DNA of 64,000 bases. It comes from Ceraceosorus guamensis. Lineage: Eukaryota; Basidiomycota; Exobasidiomycetes; Ceraceosorales; Ceraceosoraceae. A program made the position numbers and the translations under genes. Below the pieces are notes generated by a model, which ran no database searches, was not told where the DNA came from, and saw only the letters and a program-made list of their open reading frames with translations. Shown here in pieces: positions 43,098 to 53,650 of the stretch. How positions within the stretch are numbered: the stretch's first letter is position 1; each line of letters starts with the position of its first letter. The DNA is taken from positions 376,459 through 440,458 of the forward strand of contig NW_020289998.1 in NCBI RefSeq assembly GCF_003144195.1, given 5' to 3'.

Positions 43098-46000
43098 TTA
43101 GAAACCCACGCCGAGCGGATCTGCTGCTGCCTTGCCTTGCTGCGAGTCTGGACTCTTGCTTGCCGTGCTTCCCGTCCGTTGTGCAGAGGAGCCCAGCGAA
43201 GGGCGCGATGGGGGGCCTCTCATCTCGTTGCGCATGACATCACCAAGCTCGTCTTGGAGACCTTGCCGCTCCGTCGAGGCAGCCCAAGGGTTTGCGTCGT
43301 AGGTGCCATGGATCTTGGGTTGGACCTTCGGCGAAGTCGGTGGTGGGACCGTGCGTCGAGCTTCTGTAAGGTTCGCGAGTCGTGCTTGGAGTGATTCTCC
43401 GGACGATTGCCTGTTGCTGGGCGGTTTGGAAATGCCTGTGTTGCTTGACAGACTACTGCTCATGCTGGAAGGATGGTCAGCCCCTCGAGAAAGGTCCACT
43501 TCGCCATTCCCGTATCTTGGTGCCTCTGACGGAGTCTCAGCTGCAGGTGCAGGCGAGCTGTCCGCGTAAGCCGCTTGTAGGCGACCCCATCCGCTGACAA
43601 AGAGGCCTCTCATTCTGGCGGCCGCATCTACTGCGCCTGTGCCCGCACTGTCCAAGACGCGATCGTCGGGAGGAGGTTGTTCAACAGCTGAAAGATGCTG
43701 GTGCAAAGAAGCTTGCGATGGGCTCATCGCAGTATGATTGGAAGTGTTGACACCTCGCGCTTTGGGCACACGCGGCTTGTACGCCAACGGCGCCTCCACG
43801 CGCTCCACACCTTGCGCGCTTGAAGGCGAGACAATGCCATTGCTGAGGCCGCTCGAACCCGGATCGGTTCTGTCGCTCCCAGAGACAACAGCCGCGATGG
43901 ATGATCGGGAAGCTTCAGAAGGTCCTGCCTCTGCCGCGGCTATGGCTGCCTTTCTTGCATTCTCCACAGCTTCGACCTGGCGGCGTTGCTCCTCGATTTC
44001 GGCCACGATGCCAGCATTCATCTCCTCGTCGCCTCGTCGAAACATCCGCGCAAAGTACCGCACATCTTTCGACACGGGCAATAGCACGCCCATGTCCGTC
44101 GACTCTCGTTTAGGATCGTTCAGAGAAGCGTCGAAGGCTGGATTGGTATATCTCTCGCGGTGTTGCGAAGATAACAATGCATCCCAGACACTGGCGGTGA
44201 CGTCACAAAAAGGGCGCGCAGCATGGATGCCGTCCGTTGCAGGCCTTCGGGACTCCTGTTCGCAATTGGACAAGAACGTGCCGAAACGGCATTCGTGCAG
44301 TTGCGTCTGAAGCTCTACCAGAAATTCTTCGTTGAACTCGAAGCGCTGGGGAAACTGGCGTTGCATCTGCCACACGCAATCCAGGAATTGCAAAAAGACA
44401 GGAGAGATTTCCTTGAGGTGGGCGCCAGACGGCCCACCACCGGGACCGCCACCCTGAAAATTGGTGGCTAGGCTCTTCGTGAAGCCCCAAATAGCGTTCG
44501 CGGCTGCTTGACTTTGGGCTTCAAATCCACTAGCTGCCTCTCCATCACTTGTGTCCTCCTCCTCGTCCGACTCCTCGCCGTAGCCAGAAGCCGTGTTGAA
44601 GTATTTGGGACTGCTCGCGTGACCGCAACGATCCCAGAACCTGTGGCCGAAACTGCACCAATCCTTCTCGACCAAGACTGCGAAGCCTTCCAGAGTTCGG
44701 TAATAAGGATCTAAGCAAATTTGAGCAAGTGCCGATAGTTGCGAAGTGCGATCCCAGCCGTCTGAGCAGTGAATGAGCACGTGCGATGAATTGACGTGTA
44801 CGATGCGGGCGATCAGAAGAGTGCCCTCCAACAACGCCGAGGTATGCTTGAGCCAGCCCGACTTCTTCAGTGCGGTGTAATCGAGGGGTTTCTCACTGCG
44901 ACGCTGCTGCAGGACCACGCTGGGGACAGACGCAACTGCGGGGCCCTTGCCTTCTTGACCCATGTCTGTGATGTCTGTCGTGGTAGTTTCGGCGGCAACC
45001 GGTCGCATGCCAAACGTCGCGGGCGCGTCCGTCTGTCTCAGAGCGTCAGTCAAGCGTGAGAGCGAGTCCCGCATGACGTGGATGTTCTCGACTCCCAGAT
45101 ATGCTTTCTTGCAGCCTCGATAATGCTCCATATTCTCAGTGCCAGCTCCCTTGGCCCGATTCGCCACGGCATTTGCAGTCGGTCGCGCATCGACGATCAA
45201 GTTGGTTGTTTGTGCACCATATATAAGAGCTACGTTCGCAGGAGCACCGTTGCCGCCAGCTTGAGCACTTGCAGCCGCGGCAGCTTGCGCCGCTGGGCTC
45301 ATAGGATCAGCGAAGAGGTGCGTGGTGAAGATTGCCTCGATGAGCTTCTCATCTTGCAGACTCCGATTGTTCAGTCCGACCATTGGCTGAGATGATCGCG
45401 TGATACTTCCAAAATTTGCCCAGTGGAGGTAAGATAAAGCCGGTATCCTTGCCTTTGAACGATACTTTGAGGCGTAGCGAAGGGTCGAGTCGGAGATGCG
45501 CGATGGAACCACCATCATGCTAGGATATGAGGGCGAGAACTTCACACAGCGTGGGGCAGTTGTAAGCGCGAGGAGGGAGACATAGCAGCATCGGCATGCG
45601 GCATGCATCGCACACTTACGGCATAGCCAGTATTGATGTCGCAGTACCGCCAAGCCTTGGTGCGTGTCCCAACACCTTGCCTTGCGAACTCCTTCTTGAA
45701 GTCGTACACAGCCCAGCCGCGCCTAGATTGGGCTTCAGACTGCGCGGTAGCATCGGCAGGCAGGCGATAAAAGGCATACGCATGCCGCGGGTCCGCTGAG
45801 CCACAGTCGGCAGCAGACACACTCGTTAGCCATCAGTGAAGCGAGAAAAGCCGTCGTCGTGGTCTTGTACTGACTGAGTATGGCGCACGCCCGCGCTGAC
45901 TCCCACACGTCTGTGGCATTGGCATCGGACTCGAAGCCAAGGGCGCAGGTGTGAAAGTTGCGCAGACGCAACAAGAGCGGATAAATCCGCGCATCTCGTC

Positions 46001-46414
46001 TCGATGTTGCCGTGAGGGGTAGCAGAGAGGGTAGACGCGTAACGAGCCAAAAGAGCGAGTATGGCAGCTGATCGATGGGAGGCTCATGGAAGGTTCAACA
46101 TACGTGCGCAGCTGCGACGAGCAGGAGGAGCAGGTACGTACCCAGATTTCCTGCTGGTCCGCTCTGATTCGGGAAAGCGTCAAGGCAGACGAGGAAGCGA
46201 TTGGTGAAGCGGCGCGCGAAGGTGTGGGTGTGACAAAGATGAGGTGATGTTGCGTGAGGTGGAGCGTGCCCTTCCTGCACTCGTTGCCTTCCTGTAGCAG
46301 CACTCCCTCTACCTGGCCAACGAAAGACACAGCATACGTCAGCCACGAGGTCGTGAACATAGTCGCAGGGTCTCGAAGAGCTCTGCGTACCTTTGTAACC
46401 TTCAATTGGTCCAT
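43098..46414 (-). CDS. YMR1: Myotubularin-family phosphoinositide 3-phosphatase
   Basis: Removes the 3-phosphate from PI3P and PI(3,5)P2 on endosomal and vacuolar membranes. Five exons: 46414-46391, 46312-46142, 46067-45875, 45795-45620 and 45539-43098, giving 1001 residues. Exon 1 codes MDQLKVTK. The PH-GRAM domain follows: VEGVLLQEGNECRKGTLHL, EIWLPYSLFWLVTRLP and PLLLRLRNFHTCALGFE. Then come WAVYDFKKEFARQGV, PSMMVVPSRISD, ARIPALSYLHWAN and ITRSSQPMVG. The active site is HCSDGWDRT with Cys446. The last 350 residues are Ser/Ala-rich and disordered. The introns have less standard donors (GTACGC, GTACGT, GTCAGT), so the N-terminal joins are slightly less sure than the catalytic part. It shares pathway logic with ATG5, since PI3P marks autophagic membranes. 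Confidence 0.93.
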
Positions 46415-48368
46415 GTTGTGCGTGCTGCAGGCAGCGCCCTCCTGTGTAGCGATCACGCTAGCTAAAGGAGGTTTGAGGGGATGATCGTGAATGAGCTGCT
46501 GATAATCACGAATGTTTCTTCATCAGCCTGTCGGATGGATCCAACACCTTGCTTTCCGGTCGGATGCTGATCAGGAGGACGATTGTACGGCTGAAGTCCA
46601 TTCAACTTCAAATTGCACCTTGTGTTGGCCAAGTGGAGAGAGGAGCTAGCAAGGAAGTCACATCAGTCACGAGTACGCGCAGCGCACAAACGCACAAACC
46701 TCGCCGCGCGCAGGTTGAGTAGCTGTGCTGTCAGGCTCACGTGTCTATAGCCACACAGAGCCCTTCTTGCGCGTCCCACTCATGACTCAACACATCTTGG
46801 AGGCACGTGACACGACGTTGAGTCGTCACACGTACAAGACTCCTGACCCGTCGTCAAGGCGCGCATGATCAGACTATGTGATTGTTCACTCTGACTCTCG
46901 ACTCATTCAAGTCAAGAGGCTCTTCTGGGCTTAAGACCATGCCACGGAACGGAGGTGAGCATACCGGGAGCAGCATCGCGCCTCTTGAGGCATCCTTGGC
47001 AGGAGATTATGTACAGCAGTCTGATGAGTAGTAAATAGGACTACTAGGCGTGCTCGCGAACGAGTTGCGCTAGAGCGGCCCTCAAAGAACGTCATGCAGC
47101 TATAGCTGCGCCTGCGGTCACAGGCACGAGTACAAGAGGCGCGAGGGCGGCGCGCCCTTGGTTCTGCCCACCTCCCGGTCCGGCCGATGTGCGTATTGCC
47201 CCCTTTATTCTGATATCCTGCTCATCTTCAAAGTATCCAGATTGGGCATGAGCTCCCTAAGCTTGCCGAAGCTGAAATATCTCCGAAACCGCCACACTCA
47301 CCACTGAAGATAGTAATGACAGCGCGACGAGTCTGCAATCAATTCAAAGATCCAATCAGCAAGAATATGCAAATTCAGATCATGATCAGCGCAATGCAGC
47401 AGGTATATGGGAGCACCGCAGAGATGCAACACGTCATCCCAAACCATGAGACGACTCAATCACAACACGTACAACACGCGCGCAGGCTCGAATCTCAGAA
47501 ATGCAGCCAGCCTACTTGACTCTACGGCCTGGAGAGAGAGAGCTGCGCAGCCACCATGCAGCGTGGGTTGACATGTTGCGCATGTGGGTGGTATTCACGA
47601 TTGCATGGCCAGTTAATTGCTGTCGCTTCTACGCCATCCTCCCTCCCAACTCACAGTTAATGCGCTTCACAAGTCACTCCACAGCTTTTGTACACCACAA
47701 TAAGCGTGCGTAATCGCTGCGGGGCGTCGCATAGCAGCTGACGCGCCTGCTGGATGCTCTGCAGAGAGACCTTGACCTCGCGAGGATCCATGCCAAAGCC
47801 TGGCCGGCATGCAGCGCTTGGCGGCAGGCCGTGATGGCATTCGAATAGATCTGTTCTCGTGGGACCACCGAACATCTTTTGCATATCTTGGCTTGCACGC
47901 GCGGCAGCAGGCGGTGGTGTCGATTGAGGTTGGCACTGCTGCACGCTCACATTGTGCTCAATCTGTTGTTGTGGGTGGGTGACCTCGAGTCGAGACGCTC
48001 CCAGCGCCCGCGATCAGAGTCACGAGCAGATAGATATATGCATAGCTCCAGCATCAGCCGTCCAGCTTTTCCCCGCGCTGGACTAGCCGAGTGCCGAAAA
48101 CGCGCTTCAAAGTGGCTCTCTATATACTGACTTGTAGTCAAGAGTGCACGCAGCACCTCAAGCAGCATCATCTGGACATGCCTGCTGCATGGCAGAGCGG
48201 GAATTTGAGGCGGATGCGCCGATTTGCAGGGCAAGAAGATCACCGTTGAGGGGTGGCCAGTTTTGAGGACCTGACGAGGGATGCCGTACGTTCAGCAGGA
48301 GTCGTGAGGCCACTGCGTGAGTATAGGGAAGAGTGCAGTCACGATCGAGCCTCGACGAGGCAGCAGCT

Positions 48369-48369
<1 letters not shown>

Positions 48370-48406
<37 letters not shown>
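48370..48406. repeat. (GGCA)9 microsatellite
   Basis: About nine perfect GGCA units in intergenic DNA. Confidence 0.92.
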
Positions 48407-49008
48407 ATCGAGAGTGCATGCTGGCCAATCTATGCATGAAGTTCTGTCATGCCTGCGCGAGAGCAAACATCTTTCGCTTCCAACCGCTCGGAGCGTCGCG
48501 CGATGCCCGACCGGCATGATGCATGCTGCTGTCTATATACACTCAGACTGTACGTATATGCTGTACATAGGAGCTATATAGCGTCTGTGCCAACGAGCGA
48601 GTGCATGGATCGTGATCCGCGCGCGCGCGCTACCGCATGCTGCCGCGCTGACGCTTGGCGCCTTTGGCGCGGAGGGCACGGCATGTTCACTTAGCTATAG
48701 CAGGGCTCGGACTTGCACATGCGCTCATGCATCACTGTCACACTTCACCGATCCTTTCTCGAGACTTCAGCCGCGTCCACGCCTATAGTCGCCTACAGCA
48801 TGAATGCCGGACTTTGAAGCGTGCTGCATGCGTTCGGCAAGCCTGCTGCTGATTAGGGCAAGGCGTGGGCACAGACGCGCAGCATAGGGAGGCGGCACGA
48901 TGCACTTTAGGTCACAACATCAGCAGTCCTCGTCCCTGTGTCCTCTCGGCCCCCCCGCGGCCCCTGTCTGTCTGGTCCTGTCGCATGGTCTTGTTCGCGC
49001 GCTTCCGT

Positions 49009-49031
49009 GCAGCAGCAGCAGCAGCAGCAGC
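49009..49031. repeat. (GCA)n microsatellite
   Basis: Seven to eight GCA triplets in the upstream region of the secreted barrel protein gene. Confidence 0.85.
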
Positions 49032-49489
49032 CAAGGCGCAAAATCGGCACAAGCAGTCAGCAGCTGGCTCACCACGCATGCAGGCGCTGCGCCAGTCGCG
49101 AGGACGAGTTGAGGCAAAGCCCAGCCCAGCACACTCACAACTCACAACTGGCGCGCGGGATGCTTCGAAGTGAAGTCGTTTCGTTCTGCCCAGCGCGCAG
49201 CATCTGCAGCGGCAGCGGCAGCGGCAACCTCACCATTTGCGCTCCGTCCCCCTTCCTCATCCATCGGTTTAGCGAATAGTCGGCGCTCCCATCTACCATC
49301 AAGTTTCAGTCATCTCTACATCCCTCCCCACCACATTGCTGCCCCTCTTGCCCCACCCACTCCCCACGTGCTTCTTCACTTCTCAACGAATATCGCGCTA
49401 GGTCGCACCAATCGAACGGAAATACACATTCTGCCAGCCCTTTCAACGGCTACCTGACACAACAAGCGGTCCCGCACTCATAACCCCTG

Positions 49490-49560
49490 TGGCCTCACGT
49501 CGATCACACTCTTTCTCGATCCTGTCCCTTTTTCTCCCCTTTCTTTTCTCAACCCACCGG
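49490..49560 (+). promoter_or_regulatory. CT-rich tract upstream of secreted barrel protein
   Basis: A strongly pyrimidine-biased plus-strand tract (for example ctcccctttcttttctc) about 160-230 bases before the ATG. Such tracts commonly mark promoters and transcription starts of highly expressed fungal genes. The role here is inferred from position and composition. Confidence 0.4.
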
Positions 49561-49717
49561 ACATCCCCAGTCAGCAGTACAACGGTCTTTCAACGACGAA
49601 GGCGCGCGCATAAGCAATCCATCAATTGCTCATCCATCCTGACCACCAGACAACGCAGCACACCGTGATAAATCCAGATCGCCTTGGCACTCTCGAACGT
49701 CTGTCATCACAAACAAC

Positions 49718-50647
49718 ATGAAGTCGTCATTCGCAGCTATCGGAGCGGTCGCTCTCGCGGCCATCGCGCTCAGCTCTCCTTCGGTCACTGCCCGCGAAGC
49801 AGACCCAATGCACCAAGCGCGGATGGCCAAGCGCCACCATCACATCGTCGAGCGCGCCGAGAATGCAAGCAACGTGCAAGCAATCGAGAAGCGTGGCTAC
49901 TCAGGAAAGGGAACTTACTACAACACGGAGACCGGCAACGCTGGCTCGTGTGGCAACATGCTCAGCAACAACGCCTTCACCGTCGCTGTTGCCGGTGGCA
50001 TGATGAACTCTGGTCTCTGCGGAAAGACGGTCACCATCAGTGCCAATGGCAAGACTGCGCAGGCCACGATTGCCGACACTTGCCCACCCGGTGGAGGACA
50101 GTGCTTTGGCTCTGATCTTGACATGAGCCCTGCTCTCTTCAAGTACTTCGGAAGCCTCGGTCTCGGTGTCCTTCAAATCCAATGGTCCATCGGCGGTTCC
50201 TCGGGAGGTGGAAAGTCTGGCGGCAACTCCAACGACAACGACAACAATGACAATGGCGCTGACGCAGCGGCAGAGGCCGCAGCGCGCAAGAAAAAAGCGG
50301 CACAGGACGCTGCCGACGCTGCCGCTTCCTCTCGAGCGTCCGTCTCGTCAGCTGCAGAAGCTTCCAAGTCATCCGAGTCAGCTTCCCGAGCCAGCGTTTC
50401 TTCCGCATCGCGTGCTAGCGTCGCCAGTGTCAGCAGAGCCAGCGTTGCGAGCGTCAGCAGAGCCTCCGCCGCCTCCGTCTCGTCCATCAAGCACGAGAGT
50501 CGTGTCTCAGTTGCTGCCGAGGCCAAGGAGTCGAAGGCTGCGGCCAAGGCCGAGGCCAAAGCAGAGGCTGCGCGCCCCAAGAATCTCGAGCACTTTGCGG
50601 CCATCATGAACGAGATGTCCAACATGGTCAACGCAGCCAAGGACTAA
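49718..50647 (+). CDS. Secreted double-psi beta-barrel (expansin/barwin-like) protein
   Basis: A secreted protein of 309 residues, intronless. Residues 1-25 form a signal peptide. Two Lys-Arg sites, 38-39 and 58-59, look like Kex2 cuts; the second lies directly before GYSGKGTYYN, where the barrel begins. The barrel (about 60-157) has four Cys (78, 101, 122, 129), the SCGNM turn, the ATIADTCPPGGGQCFG stretch and the DMSPALFKYFGSLGLGVLQIQW end typical of the RlpA-like/barwin family. In fungi these proteins occur with cell-wall, plant-interaction or fruiting functions; enzymatic activity is usually unproven. A Gly/Asn/Asp linker follows, then an Ala-rich basic stretch and SRASVASV repeats (about 204-256), a likely O-glycosylated tail. 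Confidence 0.93.
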   Translation: MKSSFAAIGAVALAAIALSSPSVTAREADPMHQARMAKRHHHIVERAENASNVQAIEKRGYSGKGTYYNTETGNAGSCGNMLSNNAFTVAVAGGMMNSGLCGKTVTISANGKTAQATIADTCPPGGGQCFGSDLDMSPALFKYFGSLGLGVLQIQWSIGGSSGGGKSGGNSNDNDNNDNGADAAAEAAARKKKAAQDAADAAASSRASVSSAAEASKSSESASRASVSSASRASVASVSRASVASVSRASAASVSSIKHESRVSVAAEAKESKAAAKAEAKAEAARPKNLEHFAAIMNEMSNMVNAAKD

Positions 50648-51520
50648 CCGTATGGCGCTCTCGATGCCATCGTAGATCACCAATCCTAAGCTCGCGTCAC
50701 CTCATGAAATCGTCACCATCTCATCACGGGACGCCGTGCCCCTTGTTCGCGCGTCACCAAATTCTTCATCTTGTTCACCGCATACCCTCTCACCATTCAT
50801 CGCCTCGCCATGTCTAACTTGGATCGTTCAAGATTCATCACTAGGTCTTGCTTGTTGTCTCTCTTCGGTCCCGGCTTTATTTAGAACATCCTCTTGCGCG
50901 TACCATCTCAAAGGCGTCGCGCGACAAGCTCTGCTTTACGTTTCCACTTCTCGCTTCCCTATTCCCACGAAATCGCGTTTGATCTCGTGCGGCTCTTCAT
51001 CACGGTGAATCGTAGACTTGTCCGCGATTCACCGTCAAGACGGACTCGACTTTTTTGCCCGGACTGGTTCTGCTCAAAAGTCGCTTTCCACGCATGTCTC
51101 AAAATTCTAGGCTCGCTTTATGCTCCGGACTCATCTCCCTCATCTTACTCTTTGATATCCAAAACACCCTTCGTCTCTCTGTACGCAATTGCTGCTCCTC
51201 CTGCTATAGGCGGGACTCGCACGCTTGCAATAAATTTGCTCTTCGAAAAAAAAAACCTTGTTTGTGGACAAGTCGGACGGCGGTTGTGACGTCATGTGCA
51301 GCGATGCTCAAGGCGTGAACGCAGAACATAACACTTGGATTGCTCGAGAGAGAAGCGGTATCGAGATGCGGTGAGGCGTTGCCATCACGTAAGAGATTGC
51401 ACTTGGCGCAGGTCCTTGCAGAGGGGATTTGGGAAGAGATGTTGGTAGCAGCGGAGTGAAAGGCTTGCAGGGGGGGGGGGGGAAGGAAGTCAAGAGCGAG
51501 ATGAAGCAAGATTTGCAAGA
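50648..51520. other. Convergent spacer with homopolymer runs
   Basis: About 870 bases between convergent stop codons. The first part is pyrimidine-rich, a run of nine A lies at 51247-51255, and thirteen G at 51470-51482. Both 3' untranslated regions are expected. No gene is supported. Confidence 0.5.
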
Positions 51521-53650
51521 TCACGATGATTCGGTGTTGGAGGGGTTGGGGAGGGATGGCGACCGACTGCGCGAAGCTCTTTGACTCTCCCACACCCCCG
51601 CTAGAGCTTCTGCACCTCTCCTAGCCGGATCCCCCACATACTCTACCCTCTCAAACGTAGCCCCAAGCTTTGCCAATTCTTCCACCAAAATCTGCCTGTA
51701 CTTTGACACGCCAACAAGACTTCCACCGCAGCACAGCACGCTTCGGTCCGCTCGCAAGTGAGCTCGAGAAGTGTCGGGCGGTCGAAGGACCTCGCAGATC
51801 TGAGAAGCGATCTGCGAAGCTTGTCTGCGCAGGATCGCGAGGCAAAGCGAGTCGTCGTGATTGAAGGCCAAGTGGAAAACGAGCGGTGTGAGCGAGGCGA
51901 TGCGATGCTTGCGTTCGCCAACCGCGTTGGCTACTGCTGCGGCAGCTACCGCGTGAGGTGACAAAGAGCCGAAGGTGATGTCATCGTGATGCGCAGACTC
52001 GACCTGCTGCTCTTGATTTGTCGAGGTCGACCTGCGTGTGGTGGCATCATTGGCGACTGCTGCAGAGGCTCCAGCTCGAACATCAGCCACGGCCTTCGGA
52101 AGTTGCGCTCCACATGTATGTAGTGCTGCATCTTTGCTCGTGCTGCCTCTCCTCGCAGCCGGTGTCGACTCGTCACTCGAGGTCAAGGCAGGCACCGGCG
52201 AGACCGGCCTGTCCGCAGCGATCTCGGGCGCCGTTGGCGGTAGCAGATTTGCAGATGGCTCTACGAAAGCTCGCGCCAGAACTGCGCTGCTCTTGCTGTT
52301 GGTCATCGGTAGCGCGACCGATTCTGATCCCTCGGAAGTGCTCGTGCTCGGGGAGGGAGTAGAGGAACCTTGCCCAGCAGTGTCGCCAGCGAGTCTGCCA
52401 CGAATCGTAGCTTGTGAATTTGAGATGCTAAGAGCCGCATTTGCACCATTCGCTTCCCTTGGCATTTCGCTGCTGCTGCCTCTCCGACTGCCGCTGGTCG
52501 ACGACGGAGCTGTCGAGGCGCTCTCAGACGGAGCTGCAGAAGGCCCAATGGCAGGGTACGATGCGGGGACATCGTTCGAGTACACCGCCATGAGCAGATC
52601 GTCAGTTGACTTGATGCCCCAATGCTGGAGAATGCGATCTCTGAGCAGGTGCACGTCTTGACCTAGCGCAACGGAGCTGGTGCCAGCGGCATCGTCACCC
52701 ATCAACCTCTCACGATCTGCCTGGTCGAGGACGAGTCTGACTGCGTCTCTTCCAACGGCGTAGCCGCTTCCTTCATCGCCAAGCAGCCATCCGAAGCCAC
52801 CTACTCGGCCTAAGGTCCTTAGTAGACCGTCTTCCCTTCGGCCGAAACTCATCACGATACTTCCCGTGCCTGCAATCACCACCACTCCTGATCTCGTATC
52901 TGGATACGCGGGATCTGTGACGGGAGAAGCCAACAAAGAAGTGTCGTTGGCAACGATGAGCCGCGGTGAAGGGTGAGGCAATCCGAGTAGCGAGGCCAGA
53001 TGGGGCGTGAGCGCAGCAACATCGCCAGGGCTGTCGACGCCAGCAATACCAAACCAAGCTGCCTCAAAGGGTGTTCCTTGCTTGTTGGCCAGCCGTGTCG
53101 TATCATCGTCTGCTTCAGAACTGTCCCAAGGAACTGCGTGAGCCTCGCCAGACATCGACGCCGTCCCGTCTACGTTGCTATTACGTCTTGATGGGTGAAT
53201 CGATGCTGTCGCGTCTGCATTGCTACTAGATCTTGATTGGGGGGTCGCAGCTTCCTGTACAATGTCCGAGGATTGTCCATATTGCTCTCTAGATGGTGAG
53301 ACAAGCCGAGCGATTTGCTCTGTATTCGTAGATAAAGAGACACCAGCAGCGAACAGCGCTTCGCGAACCGCAGCATCGACGCTTCTCAAGAACGCGCGTA
53401 GGCCAACGTCTGTGTAGTTCGCTGGTCCTCCAAATCCTCGACCTCTGACCATGCCCTGCTCGTCGCAAATTGCAGCAGCAGCTTTTGTCCCTCCACAGTC
53501 GACGGCAAGATAGAGTCGAGGCATCCTCGACGACTTTCGCCTAGTCGCGCTCCTTTTGCGCGTGCTGGAAGCCGACTTTCCTTTGGGACTTGTAGCAGAT
53601 CGTGAGCTTTCGCCCGGCTGCACTCCGCCGTGGTTGGCTAGAGACGTCAT
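51521..53650 (-). CDS. N-acetylglucosamine kinase (BadF/BadG ATPase family)
   Basis: Phosphorylates GlcNAc to GlcNAc-6-phosphate, the first step in re-use of chitin-derived sugar. One frame of 709 residues from the ATG at 53650. The N-terminal 43 residues are basic and Ser-rich. The actin-like ATPase fold shows DCGGTKAAAA (51-60, phosphate-1 motif), AAWFGIAGVDSP (197-208), ANDTSLL (234-240), VVVIAGTGSIVMSFG (256-270) and GGFGWLLGDEGSGYAVGRDA (284-303), which carries catalytic and sugar-binding residues. The C-terminal lobe resumes near ASLTPLVFHLAF (585) and ends with LCCGGSLVGV. Two low-complexity inserts, about 107-194 and 361-580, double the length relative to animal NAGK (about 345). The GH20 hexosaminidase at the left of the window would supply its substrate. 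Confidence 0.92.
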   Translation of the reverse strand: MTSLANHGGVQPGESSRSATSPKGKSASSTRKRSATRRKSSRMPRLYLAVDCGGTKAAAAICDEQGMVRGRGFGGPANYTDVGLRAFLRSVDAAVREALFAAGVSLSTNTEQIARLVSPSREQYGQSSDIVQEAATPQSRSSSNADATASIHPSRRNSNVDGTASMSGEAHAVPWDSSEADDDTTRLANKQGTPFEAAWFGIAGVDSPGDVAALTPHLASLLGLPHPSPRLIVANDTSLLASPVTDPAYPDTRSGVVVIAGTGSIVMSFGRREDGLLRTLGRVGGFGWLLGDEGSGYAVGRDAVRLVLDQADRERLMGDDAAGTSSVALGQDVHLLRDRILQHWGIKSTDDLLMAVYSNDVPASYPAIGPSAAPSESASTAPSSTSGSRRGSSSEMPREANGANAALSISNSQATIRGRLAGDTAGQGSSTPSPSTSTSEGSESVALPMTNSKSSAVLARAFVEPSANLLPPTAPEIAADRPVSPVPALTSSDESTPAARRGSTSKDAALHTCGAQLPKAVADVRAGASAAVANDATTRRSTSTNQEQQVESAHHDDITFGSLSPHAVAAAAVANAVGERKHRIASLTPLVFHLAFNHDDSLCLAILRRQASQIASQICEVLRPPDTSRAHLRADRSVLCCGGSLVGVSKYRQILVEELAKLGATFERVEYVGDPARRGAEALAGVWESQRASRSRSPSLPNPSNTESS

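Larger units (their letters stand above)
46415..49717. other. Large intergenic region, divergent promoters of myotubularin and secreted barrel protein
   Basis: About 3.3 kb with no supported gene. Features: TCGTGAAT and ATCACGAAT words near 46487-46515, repeated GAGTC/GACTC words at 46660-46920, a GGCA tetranucleotide array, a (GCGC) run near 48618-48630, a GCA run at 49009-49031, and a pyrimidine-rich tract just before the next start. One minus-strand open stretch (about 48015-47657) reads as plausible protein but has no upstream ATG and no family. The region looks like a long fungal promoter plus neutral sequence. Confidence 0.5.
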
